A stretch of DNA of 64,000 bases from Leptolyngbyaceae cyanobacterium clean351. Lineage in GTDB: Bacteria; Cyanobacteriota; Cyanobacteriia; DAIDHW01. The stretch spans positions 999,329-1,063,328 of the forward strand of contig DAIDHW010000001.1 of assembly GCA_027451865.1 (NCBI GenBank), given 5' to 3'. Under the pieces are notes generated by a model. The model was not told the origin of the DNA. It saw nothing but the letters and a program-made list of their open reading frames with translations, and made no database searches. The translations under genes and the position numbers were made by a program. This document shows positions 1 through 8,588 of this stretch, piece after piece; position 1 is the stretch's first letter; every line of letters begins with the position of its first letter.

Positions 1-1385
1 GTGCCGTTGCCGGTGAGGAACCCTAGGTAGTCCTCAAGAGAGTCTTGGTCCTCGGGGCGCCACTTCACGTAAATAATCTCCTCGACGCTGCCCATGTCAA
101 GAATTTCCTGAGCCAGTTTCTTGGCCTGGGTCTTGGTGGAGAGACTGATAATAAGCACTGGCAGCCCCTCTTTCCCATCCTCTAAGCAGGCGTCCGGCAG
201 GGTCTGGCGGCGCTCCTGGCGCAACAGCTCTACCGAAGGCCAGGGCAACACCATCAGGTCTAGGGAGGCCTCAGCCGGGACCAGGTCGCAGTAAAAGCCT
301 AACCGGCCCGGAGGATCCGGTTCTAGGTCGTCGATGACCATAGCCAGCTCGGCGGCTAGGTCCGGGAGGGTGGACACGCGTACGGAGATGGGCGTAAGCA
401 GGCCCGGGAGGCCCATCTCCTCGGCCGTCAATTGATACTCACAACTAATAGCCGGGAAGTCTTCCCGGTCTAGCTTTTTCCGGTGCTGACGATGGAAGCG
501 ATAGAGGGACTCTAAACCAACAGCCAGGACTAGGGCTTCTTCTGGGTATAAAAAGCCTCTTAACCCCTCTAGGGGATGGATGTTACCAAAGGTCAGCTGC
601 AGTTGGTCTGGGGAGACATCACTGAGGAGGTGCCCAGAACAGTCTTCCCCCCCGAAGCTCACGAACAGACAGTCCTGAGTCAGGAAAGCCTCATCCAAAT
701 CCTCTTCGGCCTCTTCCATAAATAGGGCTGCCCAAAATTGCTTCAGGGAGTCCAGGGACCGATAGAACATAATCCGACACTCATCGATCTCCAAGACATC
801 CATGTCCATTAAGGAAACGTATAGGGTTCCCACATCCCAGTGGTTAACTTCTACCGCCAGGATCTGATACTCAGCTAGGGTACGCCAGGGGACCGTTGGC
901 CACAGGCGCAGGGCCTTACTTCTAAGACTTTCAGTGTACTCTGGGGGCAGGGGGGGAGGACCCGTGTTGCTCGCCTCCTGAAAGCCTTGGAAAATCTCCT
1001 CAATCAGGGGCAGTTCTGCGGCGCAGGTAATCAAAATGTCTAGGTCCTGCAGCACCCCCCGGAGAAAGAACTGTAATTCCCGGTCCCGGACGACAATCTT
1101 TTGGGGGCGAGCTGCCTGAGCCGGCCCCTGGGGGTACTCCATGGCCCGCAGGAGATTACGCACCAGGACCGCCGGTTTGGGCGGCACTGCCAGCATATCC
1201 ATACTACGCACTGAGCCTTGGGTACCGTCGGCCCACAGTACGCAGTAGCCTTGGGTGCCAACTGAGCCGTCTACCACTGAGGACTTGACCGAACGGCAGT
1301 CCCCCTCCCAAACACTGGGAATCTGCCGCAGTTGCTTAAGGCGTCTGCGGGTGGAGGGGCTGAGCTGCCACATGGTATAGGCCAT
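1..1385 (-). CDS. Uncharacterised cyanobacterial protein, C-terminus beyond the window
   Basis: I read about 461 codons without a stop on the minus strand, from ATG at 1385 (MAYTMWQLSPSTRRRL...) to the window edge, so the C-terminus is missing. An in-frame GTG at 1421 would add 12 residues and cannot be excluded; neither start has a clear ribosome site. The protein is soluble-looking and acidic, with no signal peptide or membrane segment. It has Trp- and Asp/Glu-rich stretches and no catalytic motif I recognise. It may belong to a cyanobacterial domain-of-unknown-function family (DUF6930 came to mind, unverified). No function is assigned. Confidence 0.75.
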   Translation of the reverse strand, partial: MAYTMWQLSPSTRRRLKQLRQIPSVWEGDCRSVKSSVVDGSVGTQGYCVLWADGTQGSVRSMDMLAVPPKPAVLVRNLLRAMEYPQGPAQAARPQKIVVRDRELQFFLRGVLQDLDILITCAAELPLIEEIFQGFQEASNTGPPPLPPEYTESLRSKALRLWPTVPWRTLAEYQILAVEVNHWDVGTLYVSLMDMDVLEIDECRIMFYRSLDSLKQFWAALFMEEAEEDLDEAFLTQDCLFVSFGGEDCSGHLLSDVSPDQLQLTFGNIHPLEGLRGFLYPEEALVLAVGLESLYRFHRQHRKKLDREDFPAISCEYQLTAEEMGLPGLLTPISVRVSTLPDLAAELAMVIDDLEPDPPGRLGFYCDLVPAEASLDLMVLPWPSVELLRQERRQTLPDACLEDGKEGLPVLIISLSTKTQAKKLAQEILDMGSVEEIIYVKWRPEDQDSLEDYLGFLTGNG

Positions 1386-1532
1386 GGCCAAAATGCCTAC
1401 AGGGGGAAAATCCAGACTCACATTTTAACAAAGTCTCTTCTCGGCCTGAGGGAGGGGGATCAATTCTCAACCTTAGGTTTCGGGACTGCAGCCCCCTAAA
1501 ATAAGGGATGAATCCCTAGAAGTCCTCTATCT

Positions 1533-1895
1533 ATGTCTCCTTTAATCCACAGTGGCCCGGGTTGGCGACTGGGCTGGAAGCCGGAGGAGGGGGATTTTCC
1601 CGGGCTGGTAGGGGCTGAGGATTGGTCCCTGGAGCTAACGGGTACCGAAATGAGAGATTTTTACCGCCTGCTCGGACAGCTAACAGCTGCCTTGGGGGAA
1701 ACTTTCCTCATGCCGGGGGAGCAAATCACCTGCACCGTAGAGAGTGAATTGCTTTGGCTTGAGCTAGAAGGAGACCCCCAACTGACCTATACCCTACACC
1801 TGATCCTCCACCAGGGCAGGCGGGGAGAAGGCTGGTGGCGGGGAGCAAAGATCCCGGAACTTCTGGCTGTACTCGGTCAATTTGTGTTATGTTAG
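1533..1895 (+). CDS. DUF1818 family protein
   Basis: A 120-residue protein matching the cyanobacterial DUF1818 family as I know it. It has the N-terminal pattern SGPGWRLGWKPE followed by FPGLVGAEDWSLELT, a central acidic stretch (TVESELLWLELEG), and a basic RRGEGWW motif before a C-terminal helix. Its length is normal for the family. The function is unknown and the family appears confined to cyanobacteria, which supports the taxonomic reading. It starts at ATG and ends 10 bases before a tRNA gene on the same strand, so the two may share a transcript. Confidence 0.85.
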   Translation: MSPLIHSGPGWRLGWKPEEGDFPGLVGAEDWSLELTGTEMRDFYRLLGQLTAALGETFLMPGEQITCTVESELLWLELEGDPQLTYTLHLILHQGRRGEGWWRGAKIPELLAVLGQFVLC

Positions 1896-1905
1896 TTAAG
1901 CGCAA

Positions 1906-1979
1906 CGGGGCGTAGCGCAGTTTGGTAGCGCGCCACTTTGGGGTAGTGGAGGTCGTGGGTTCGAATCCCGCCGCTCCGA
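1906..1979 (+). tRNA. tRNA-Pro (anticodon GGG)
   Basis: A cloverleaf can be drawn by eye. The acceptor stem CGGGGCG pairs with CGCTCCG with one G-T wobble. The D arm contains AGTTTGGTAGC. The anticodon stem CCACT/AGTGG encloses the loop TTGGGGT, which puts GGG at positions 34-36. The T arm contains GGTTCGAATCC, and the discriminator base is A. CCA is not encoded. The length is 74 nt and there is no intron. Confidence 0.95.
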
Positions 1980-1985
1980 TCGGGT

Positions 1986-2007
1986 GAGACTCCCCTAAAT
2001 TAGTCTC
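1986..2007 (+). terminator. Weak hairpin after the tRNA
   Basis: Six-base stem GAGACT/AGTCTC with a 10-nt loop, starting 6 bases after the tRNA 3' end and followed by CCCTTC rather than a clean T run. It may mark the 3' end of the tRNA transcript, but it is weak as an intrinsic terminator. Confidence 0.3.
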
Positions 2008-2131
2008 CCCTTCAACCAGAGCTCCTGGGAACTATACCTGGGAAGCCTGTCTACCGCTGAAGGCTCAAGAGTTTGATGAGCCTTCCTTGGGAGATAATCT
2101 GGAGGTGGGTCTTCATCACTGAGCAGCTGTC

Positions 2132-3202
2132 ATGAAAGCACAGGTATTTCGGGGCGTCAACCAACTGAGCTACGAGGAAGTGCCAGTACCAGAGTTGGCA
2201 GAGGATGAGGTACTCGTCAAGGTGGCAGTAGTGGGCCTATGTCAATCAGACATCAAAAAAATTCGCTATCCCCTCTACGAACCACCACGCATCTTCGGCC
2301 ACGAAACCGCTGGCACTATCGCCCGGGTGGGGAGCCAAGTCCAGCGGTGGTCCCCAGGCCAACGGGTGGTAGTGCTGCACCACATCCCCTGCATGCACTG
2401 CAGCTATTGCCTCAACGACAACTTCTCCCAATGCCCAGTCTACAAAAACATCACTACCACCGCGGGCTTTAGCCCCAGTGGGGGGGGGTTTGCGGAATAC
2501 GTGAAGGTTCCTGGCCACATCGTGCGTCACGGTGGACTGATGGAGATTCCAGCCGGAGTCACCTTTGCGCAGGCCAGCTTTGTGGAGCCGACCAACTGCT
2601 GCCTGAAAGCTCTCTACAAGGCCCAAGTCCGGGCGGGACAACGGGTGTTAATCACCGGCGCCGGCCCCATCGGTCTGATGTTTGTGTTGCTCGTGCGCCA
2701 CCTAGGGGCGATCCCCATGGTCACCGACCTCATCCCCGCCCGGTTAGCCAAGGCCCAGGCCCTAGGCGCAGCCGGAGCTTGGCTCGCTCAAGACCCCGAC
2801 CTGCAAGGCCAAGTGAAGGCCCTCAGCGGTGGCCTGGGGGTGGACCTAACCCTCCTAGCGGTCCCAAGTACTCAAGCCTTCCACCAGGCCCTTGGCTGCA
2901 CCCGGGATGGAGGTAAAATCCTCTTCTTTGCCGAATTTCCCGACCAGGTGACCATCCCCGTTGACCCCAACCTCCTGTACCGGCGGGAAATCGACCTGAT
3001 GGGCAGCTATAGCTCCTCCTACCGAGTCCAAGCCCTAGCGGCAGACATTGTCTTCAACCACCGCATCGACGTAGACGCCTTGGTCAGTGACCACTTCCCT
3101 CTCCGGGACCTCCCCCAGGCAGTAGATCGGGCGGTCAGCCCCACCCCCGACACCTACAAAATTCTCATTTATCCCCAGGCTGATGGTGTTCTACACTCCT
3201 GA
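2132..3202 (+). CDS. Zinc-dependent medium-chain dehydrogenase (sorbitol/threonine dehydrogenase-like)
   Basis: A 356-residue medium-chain dehydrogenase/reductase. The GroES-like N-terminal half has the catalytic-zinc residues in GLCQSD and GHE. It also has four structural-zinc cysteines spaced C-x2-C-x2-C-x7-C (CMHCSYCLNDNFSQC, about residues 90-105). The Rossmann half has the nucleotide motif GAGPIGL near residue 177. Family members oxidise alcohols or polyols with NAD(P); the substrate here cannot be told from sequence. Full length for the family. Its last 20 bases overlap the next gene on the same strand, suggesting co-transcription. Confidence 0.85.
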   Translation: MKAQVFRGVNQLSYEEVPVPELAEDEVLVKVAVVGLCQSDIKKIRYPLYEPPRIFGHETAGTIARVGSQVQRWSPGQRVVVLHHIPCMHCSYCLNDNFSQCPVYKNITTTAGFSPSGGGFAEYVKVPGHIVRHGGLMEIPAGVTFAQASFVEPTNCCLKALYKAQVRAGQRVLITGAGPIGLMFVLLVRHLGAIPMVTDLIPARLAKAQALGAAGAWLAQDPDLQGQVKALSGGLGVDLTLLAVPSTQAFHQALGCTRDGGKILFFAEFPDQVTIPVDPNLLYRREIDLMGSYSSSYRVQALAADIVFNHRIDVDALVSDHFPLRDLPQAVDRAVSPTPDTYKILIYPQADGVLHS

Positions 3203-4115
3203 CCCCGGGCTTGAGCAGGCAGGTCGACAGATCTTGAGCGCTACCTGGGAGCAGTTCCCCTACCTGCAACCACCGGACTTAGCCCTTACCTGGCTGCTGT
3301 ACGAGCCCCCGGCCATCGTCAATACCGGGGGCGCCCTGCGGCCGGAGGAGTTCTGGCGTCATCAGCCCCGGGGTTTTAGCCACCACGGGGGAGAACTCTT
3401 TTACCCCGCCAGTATTGTCAAGCTCTTTTACCTAGTAGCCATCACCGAGTGGCAAGAGCAGGGGATGGTGGCCCCCTCTACCGAATTAGACCGGGCGGTG
3501 CGGGACATGATCGTCGATTCAAGTAACGATGCTACTAGTCTGGTGGTGGACATCCTCACCGGTACCACTAGCGGCCCGGAGTTGCCACCGGAGCCCTTCG
3601 CCACCTGGCAGCATCAGCGCAACCTGGTCAACCGTTACCTGCGCAGCTGGGACTGGCCAGAACTGGCGGGGATTAATGTCAACCAAAAAACCTGGGGCGA
3701 TGGCCCCTACGGTCGGGAACGCCAATCGGTAGGGGAAAACAACCGTAACCGCTTAACCACCGATGCCACAGCTCGTCTGTTCCATGCCATCATGGGAGGG
3801 ATAGCTGCTTCCAACAGCTCCTGCCAGGCCATGACCGGTCTCCTCAAGCGCTCCCTGGCTCCGGCAGACTTGGCGGCCGACCCGGAGAATCAGGTGAGGG
3901 GTTTTCTCGGGGGGGGGTTGCCGGAGACTGCCGGACTCTGGTCCAAGGCCGGGCTGACTAGTCAGGTGCGCCACGACGCCGCTTACGTGGAGTTAGCAGA
4001 GGAATTCCCCCCCTACCTGCTAGTGGTTTTCAGCCGAGGGTGTGCCTGGGATGAGCTATTGCTCCCCTTTATCAGCCAGCAAGTAGCTACCTGGGTGCAG
4101 GAGCGCAAATCTTAA
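3183..4115 (+). CDS. Serine hydrolase, class A beta-lactamase-like fold
   Basis: A 310-residue protein related to the class A beta-lactamase/penicillin-binding fold. The SxxK nucleophile motif is visible in PASIVKLFY (about residue 80), and an SxN-like element lies in VDSSNDATS (about 115). No clear secretion signal is present. True beta-lactamases also need an omega-loop Glu and a KTG motif. A KAGLT segment near the C-terminus may stand in for KTG, so antibiotic hydrolysis should not be assumed. The start lies inside the preceding dehydrogenase gene (20-bp overlap). Confidence 0.75.
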   Translation: MVFYTPDPGLEQAGRQILSATWEQFPYLQPPDLALTWLLYEPPAIVNTGGALRPEEFWRHQPRGFSHHGGELFYPASIVKLFYLVAITEWQEQGMVAPSTELDRAVRDMIVDSSNDATSLVVDILTGTTSGPELPPEPFATWQHQRNLVNRYLRSWDWPELAGINVNQKTWGDGPYGRERQSVGENNRNRLTTDATARLFHAIMGGIAASNSSCQAMTGLLKRSLAPADLAADPENQVRGFLGGGLPETAGLWSKAGLTSQVRHDAAYVELAEEFPPYLLVVFSRGCAWDELLLPFISQQVATWVQERKS

Positions 4116-4171
4116 AACAATTTGGCGGCGGGAAATCCTAGAATTGGGTTAGTCTTGTCCTCTCGCCTCCC

Positions 4172-5155
4172 ATGTTTCCCACCCACCGTCCCCGCCGGCT
4201 GCGCCGCACCCCAGTCCTGCGCCGGCTTGTCCAAGAGACAGTTCTGAGCATCAATGACCTGATCTATCCCCTCTTTGTCGTTCCAGGCTCCGGGGTAGCT
4301 CAGGAGGTCAGCTCGATGCCGGGGGTCTTTCAACTATCCGTGGACAAGGCTGTTGCTGAGGCCCAGACGGTCTACGATCTCGGGATCCCCGGAGTGATCA
4401 TATTTGGCATCCCTGAGCAGAAAGACCTCGATGCCCAGGGGGCCTGGCACGAGTGTGGCATCGTCCAGCAGGCTACCACCGCCATCAAGGCTGCCGTCCC
4501 AGAGTTGCTGGTAATTGTGGACACCTGCCTTTGCGAGTACACTCCCCACGGGCATTGCGGCTACCTGGAGGTAGGGGACCTGACTGGCCGAGTCCTCAAC
4601 GACCCTACCCTAGAGCTGCTAAAGAAAACCGCTGTGGCCCAAGCCCGAGCCGGCGCCGACATCATTGCCCCCTCCGGGATGATGGATGGGTTTGTCGGGG
4701 CGATCCGCTCTGCCCTAGACGCCGCTGACTTTACGGAAGTGCCGATTCTCTCCTACGCTGCCAAGTACGCCTCCGCCTACTACGGACCCTTCCGGGACGC
4801 CGCCGATTCAGCACCCCAGTTTGGAGACCGGCGCACCTACCAAATGCACCCAGGCAATCGCCGGGAGGCTCTGAGGGAGGTGAATTTAGATGTGGCTGAG
4901 GGGGCTGACATGCTCATGGTCAAGCCCGCCCTAGCCTACATGGATATTATCTGGCAGGTGAAGCAGGCTACCGAGCTCCCCCTGGCTGCTTACAATGTTT
5001 CCGGTGAATACTCGATGGTTAAAGCCGCTGCCGCCCAAGGGTGGATCGACGAGGCGGCGGTAGTCCTAGAAACCCTGACTGGCCTGAAGCGCGCCGGGGC
5101 AGACATCATTCTCACCTATCACGCCAAGGATGTGGCCTCCTGGCTTAAGCCGTAA
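4172..5155 (+). CDS. hemB: Delta-aminolevulinic acid dehydratase (porphobilinogen synthase)
   Basis: A 327-residue full-length HemB. It condenses two 5-aminolevulinate molecules to porphobilinogen, the shared step to haem and chlorophyll. The zinc-type metal site is present: the cysteines of [14 protein letters not shown] match animal and many bacterial enzymes rather than the Asp-rich magnesium type of plants. The Schiff-base lysines sit in [13 protein letters not shown] and in [13 protein letters not shown]. The 3' end overlaps the convergent sigma-like gene by 37 bp. Confidence 0.97.
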   Translation: MFPTHRPRRLRRTPVLRRLVQETVLSINDLIYPLFVVPGSGVAQEVSSMPGVFQLSVDKAVAEAQTVYDLGIPGVIIFGIPEQKDLDAQGAWHECGIVQQATTAIKAAVPELLVIVDTCLCEYTPHGHCGYLEVGDLTGRVLNDPTLELLKKTAVAQARAGADIIAPSGMMDGFVGAIRSALDAADFTEVPILSYAAKYASAYYGPFRDAADSAPQFGDRRTYQMHPGNRREALREVNLDVAEGADMLMVKPALAYMDIIWQVKQATELPLAAYNVSGEYSMVKAAAAQGWIDEAAVVLETLTGLKRAGADIILTYHAKDVASWLKP

Positions 5156-5742
5156 ACCTGGGCCAGGTCTGGAGGTATTTTGGTTTTAATCAGCGTGTGA
5201 CCGTACTGGAGTAACGGTGGCAGACCCCCTGGCCCTAGATCCTCTCCTTCCTCCCCTAGCCAGCGGCAGATCCGCTCCTCACCCCAGCCAGCTATGTGGG
5301 CCATGGTTAACACCAACTGGACTAGGGGCGGTAAGGTATCAAAGGCCCGCCGCAGGTAGCACCACAGGGGTGGTGAGGCCTTCTGGATGGTGTAGCGGAT
5401 CGAATCTGGGGGCGGTAGGCACACCCGGGGGCCAGAGGTGGCGGTGAAGTCCACAACCCAGTTACGCAGGGTGAGGGAACCTAGCTGCAGGTCCGGCAAC
5501 TGCTCGAAAATCCCCCACCAAACCTGGGCCATCAAATACTCAGTCTGGACCCGGCCCGCCCCCATGGGGTGACAGAGAACGTAGGTGAGCGCCCCGTAGC
5601 GACAGAACAACCCCACAAAGTAAACCCCAGCCTGGGGGTGGGTTTGGAGGGCTGTAAGCATTTCTGCGTCGGAAAGGTGAGCTGTAGCCCTAACTAGGGG
5701 ATGATAAGCTTCCGGGAATTGGGGGATATGCACGCTGGGCAA
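5119..5742 (-). CDS. Cyanobacterial sigma-70-like protein
   Basis: A 207-residue protein starting [19 protein letters not shown]. It resembles a cyanobacterial group annotated as sigma-70 family factors: an N-terminal helical region ([15 protein letters not shown]...), a [16 protein letters not shown] segment reminiscent of region 2, and a C-terminal helical stretch ([22 protein letters not shown]) reminiscent of region 4. It lacks strong -10 and -35 recognition signatures, so promoter binding is inferred from family memory only. It converges on hemB with a 37-bp 3' overlap. Confidence 0.55.
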   Translation of the reverse strand: MPSVHIPQFPEAYHPLVRATAHLSDAEMLTALQTHPQAGVYFVGLFCRYGALTYVLCHPMGAGRVQTEYLMAQVWWGIFEQLPDLQLGSLTLRNWVVDFTATSGPRVCLPPPDSIRYTIQKASPPLWCYLRRAFDTLPPLVQLVLTMAHIAGWGEERICRWLGEEGEDLGPGGLPPLLQYGHTLIKTKIPPDLAQVYGLSQEATSLA

Positions 5743-5801
5743 CGATAGTCAACTACCTGGCTGACCCAGAAGTATACGGCAAAAATTGTCCCGGGAGACA
5801 C

Positions 5802-7253
5802 CTAAAACACTTCGAGACCCGGAAACTGGGTAGCCTTAGTTTGGGAGGCTTCTCCACAGGTGCGGGGGGTAGGCAAAACTTTTTCAGGATTAGCTAGGCC
5901 CTGGGGGTCAAACACCCTGCGGACCCAGCCCATGGTCTCTAGATCCGCAGGATCAAACATGTAGGGCATATAGCAGGCCTTATCAGCCCCGATGCCGTGC
6001 TCCCCGGAGATACTTCCCCCCACATCCACGCAGAGTTTGAGGATCTCCCCCCCTAGGGCCTCCACCCGCTCGAAGGTCCCCGGAGTCCGGTGGTCGTAGA
6101 GGATCAGGGGGTGGAGATTACCATCCCCGGCGTGGAAGACGTTGGCCACCGGCAGTCCGTACTCCCGGCTAAGCTGCTCAATCCTGCCGAGGACCAGGGA
6201 GAGTTGACTAGGGGGGATTACCCCATCCTGGACGTAGTAGGCGGGACTGATGTGGCCGGCGGCCGCAAAGGCAGCCTTACGCCCTTTCCACAGCCGCAGG
6301 CGCTGTTCACTAGTGTTAGCTACACTCACCTGCCGGGCCCCTTGAGCTAGGCACAAAGTCTCCACCCGCTCACAGAGGGTTTGGATCTCCGCGGCCGAAC
6401 CATCTACCTCGACTAGCAGGATGGCCGCCGCATCCCGGGGGTAGCATCCTAGGGCCACCACATCCTCCACCGCATTGATGCTCAGGTTGTCCATAATTTC
6501 CATCCCCCCCGGCAGGATACCGCTGCGGATGATCGCCGAGACCGCTGCCCCAGCAGCCTGGATGGTGGTGAAGTCCGCAAGCAAAACCCGGACCGCCTCC
6601 GGCACCGGTAGAATCCTCAAGGTGACGGCAGTCACAATGCCCAGGGTCCCCTCAGCCCCCACCACCAGACCAGTCAGATCGTAGCCGGGTCCCTCGGGAG
6701 TGTCGCCCCCGAGGTGGACAATTTGACCGGTAGGGAGCACCAGCTCCAGCCCCAACACGTGGTTAGTTGTAACTCCGTACTTAAGGCAGTGTACCCCTCC
6801 AGAATTCTCCGCCACATTACCCCCAATGGAGCAGACTACCTGGCTCGAGGGGTCGGGAGCATAGAAAAAACCCGCCCCAGCCACCGCCTGGGTGACCCAA
6901 TCGTTGACTACCCCGGGTTGGACTACCACAACTCGGTTTTCTAGGTCCACCCGCAGGATTTCCTTCATCAGAGTGGTGACGATCAAAATCGAGTTTTCCC
7001 GGGGTAAAGCTCCCCCGGAAAGACCCGTGCCGGCGCCCCGGGGCACAAAGGGAACCCGGTACCGGTCACACACCTGCACCACTGCCGCCACCTGGGCTGT
7101 ACTGCGGGGTAACACCACCACTTTGGGTCGCTGGCGATAGCTGGTCAGGCCGTCACACTCGTAGACTAGAAGCTCCTCACGGCGCACCAGGAGGGAGCGC
7201 TTACCCACAATACTCTCTAGGGCGTGACAAATTTCTGGCCACGGAGTATTCAT
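5802..7253 (-). CDS. glcD: FAD-linked oxidase, glycolate oxidase subunit GlcD-like
   Basis: A 483-residue protein of the FAD-binding type 4 oxidase family. The FAD domain shows VVLPRSTAQVAAVV, then PRGAGTGLSGGA and PDPSSQ, with GGNVAENSGG after it. The C-terminal oxidase domain has VFHAGDGNLHP and SGEHGIGADK. It probably oxidises glycolate or D-lactate to the 2-oxoacid, feeding photorespiratory salvage. I chose ATG at 7253 (MNTPWPEI) rather than an upstream in-frame start because it overlaps the stop of the preceding gene as ATGA, typical of translational coupling. Last gene of the pdhB-secD-secF-orf-glcD run. Confidence 0.88.
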   Translation of the reverse strand: MNTPWPEICHALESIVGKRSLLVRREELLVYECDGLTSYRQRPKVVVLPRSTAQVAAVVQVCDRYRVPFVPRGAGTGLSGGALPRENSILIVTTLMKEILRVDLENRVVVVQPGVVNDWVTQAVAGAGFFYAPDPSSQVVCSIGGNVAENSGGVHCLKYGVTTNHVLGLELVLPTGQIVHLGGDTPEGPGYDLTGLVVGAEGTLGIVTAVTLRILPVPEAVRVLLADFTTIQAAGAAVSAIIRSGILPGGMEIMDNLSINAVEDVVALGCYPRDAAAILLVEVDGSAAEIQTLCERVETLCLAQGARQVSVANTSEQRLRLWKGRKAAFAAAGHISPAYYVQDGVIPPSQLSLVLGRIEQLSREYGLPVANVFHAGDGNLHPLILYDHRTPGTFERVEALGGEILKLCVDVGGSISGEHGIGADKACYMPYMFDPADLETMGWVRRVFDPQGLANPEKVLPTPRTCGEASQTKATQFPGLEVF

Positions 7254-7642
7254 GGGCGCTCCCCTAACTCTGGTCCCCAAACCCACCGCCACAGGGAGTG
7301 CCGGCGGCCCTGGCGGGCAATCCGTAAAACCTGCTGGCGCAGCCGTTGTCGCTCCCGCAGGGGCAGGCCCCAGAGGATATTACGGCTTTGCCAGAGCAGA
7401 TGGGCAGCGGTCAGAGCCACACAAACAGTGATGGCAAAACTGGGCAATCGGTCTTCAACGATTAGGTAACGCAGACCGATCCAGGTAAAGTTTGTGGTCA
7501 GCAATTGCAGCCCGGGAGCCATGGACAAAAGCGCCCAAGGAGTAACTAGGGACCAGAGGGAAACAAGAATTAGCCATCGCAGGAGCACCTGTAACCGGTG
7601 CAACCGGGCCATAGCTCCCTCTAGGTTATTCTCTTGCTCCAT
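7250..7642 (-). CDS. Small membrane protein between secF and glcD
   Basis: A 130-residue protein starting MEQENNLEGAMARLHRLQ. It has a long hydrophobic stretch at about residues 17-60 (probably two transmembrane passes), a further one near residues 70-85, and a strongly Arg-rich C-terminal tail (RERQRLRQQVLRIARQGRR). The start at 7642 follows the secF stop almost directly (TAG-T-ATG), and the stop overlaps the glcD start. The longer upstream-extended frame overlaps secF and was not used. I do not recognise the family. It is clearly translationally linked to its neighbours. Confidence 0.75.
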   Translation of the reverse strand: MEQENNLEGAMARLHRLQVLLRWLILVSLWSLVTPWALLSMAPGLQLLTTNFTWIGLRYLIVEDRLPSFAITVCVALTAAHLLWQSRNILWGLPLRERQRLRQQVLRIARQGRRHSLWRWVWGPELGERP

Positions 7643-7643
7643 A

Positions 7644-8588
7644 CTATTGGGCGGAGTCAGCCAGCAGCTGCTTTTCCTGACGCTCCCGCCACCAGGCCAG
7701 GAGAGTACTGGCAATGAAGATGCTCGAATAGGCACCAATACTAAAACCGATGGTGAGGGTGAGAGCGAAGTTATGGAGGGTTTCTCCCCCAAACAAAAGA
7801 ATCGAAACCAGGGTTAACAGGACCGTAGCAGTGGTGTTGATGGAACGGGTTAGAGTACTGTTGACTGCCTCCTCCACGATGTCATCGATGGGCCGACCAG
7901 GGTCAAGGTGCATCACCTCTCGGATCCGGTCGTAGATCACCACCGTATCCGTGACCGAGAACCCGGTAATCGTCAACAGGGCGACGATAAATAGGCTGTC
8001 GGCCTCGGTGTCGACCTGAAATATGCCTATCAAGGAATAGATACCAATGGTGATCAGCAGGTCATGGAACAGAGCCAGAATCGCAAAGATAGCGTAGTCA
8101 AGCTGAAACCGGAAGCTCAGGTAGGCCACAATCCCCACGAAGGAAACGGCCAAGGCCAGCATCCCCGAGGTGAACAACTGCTTCCCTAGGGTCGGCCCGA
8201 CGGAATCGATTTGGTTTTGTTTCGGGTCGAAGCGGCCCAATTTTTGGGATAAGGCAGTTTCCAGGCGAGTGCGCTCCTCCCCCGTGAGGTTGCGGGTGCG
8301 CAGGGAGAGGCCGTGCTTATCCACTACTTGCACACTGGTATTAGCCCCTAGGTCTTCCTGGTCGAGGACCTGGCGCACTTCGGCGGGGTTGATGGGCTGG
8401 CTGCAGCTATTGGGCTGGCTGCAGTCGAGCTCAAATTGGAGTCGAGTCCCCCCCACAAAGTCCAAACTAGGCCGGACTGGGGCTCCTAGGTGTTGCCAGG
8501 AATAGCCCATGGCCCCAATCCCCACCAGGATAACCACCGACGAAAAGGTCCACCACCAGCGGCGATACTTAATGACCCTCAGCTTCAT
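7644..8588 (-). CDS. secF: Protein translocase subunit SecF
   Basis: A 314-residue SecF. It partners SecD and SecYEG in export across the cytoplasmic or thylakoid membrane. The first membrane segment follows MKLRVIKYRRWWW. Next come the family motif DFVGGTRLQFEL, a lumenal/periplasmic domain, and the C-terminal membrane block with ALFHDLLITIGIYSL and GFSVTDTVVIYDRIRE. The start at 8588 overlaps the secD stop as ATGA. An upstream extension of 64 residues lies inside secD and is not credible. Confidence 0.95.
   Translation of the reverse strand: MKLRVIKYRRWWWTFSSVVILVGIGAMGYSWQHLGAPVRPSLDFVGGTRLQFELDCSQPNSCSQPINPAEVRQVLDQEDLGANTSVQVVDKHGLSLRTRNLTGEERTRLETALSQKLGRFDPKQNQIDSVGPTLGKQLFTSGMLALAVSFVGIVAYLSFRFQLDYAIFAILALFHDLLITIGIYSLIGIFQVDTEADSLFIVALLTITGFSVTDTVVIYDRIREVMHLDPGRPIDDIVEEAVNSTLTRSINTTATVLLTLVSILLFGGETLHNFALTLTIGFSIGAYSSIFIASTLLAWWRERQEKQLLADSAQ

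Noticed and set aside
1040..1261. 73-codon minus ORF
   Set aside because: Out-of-frame shadow inside the long partial gene at 1-1385.
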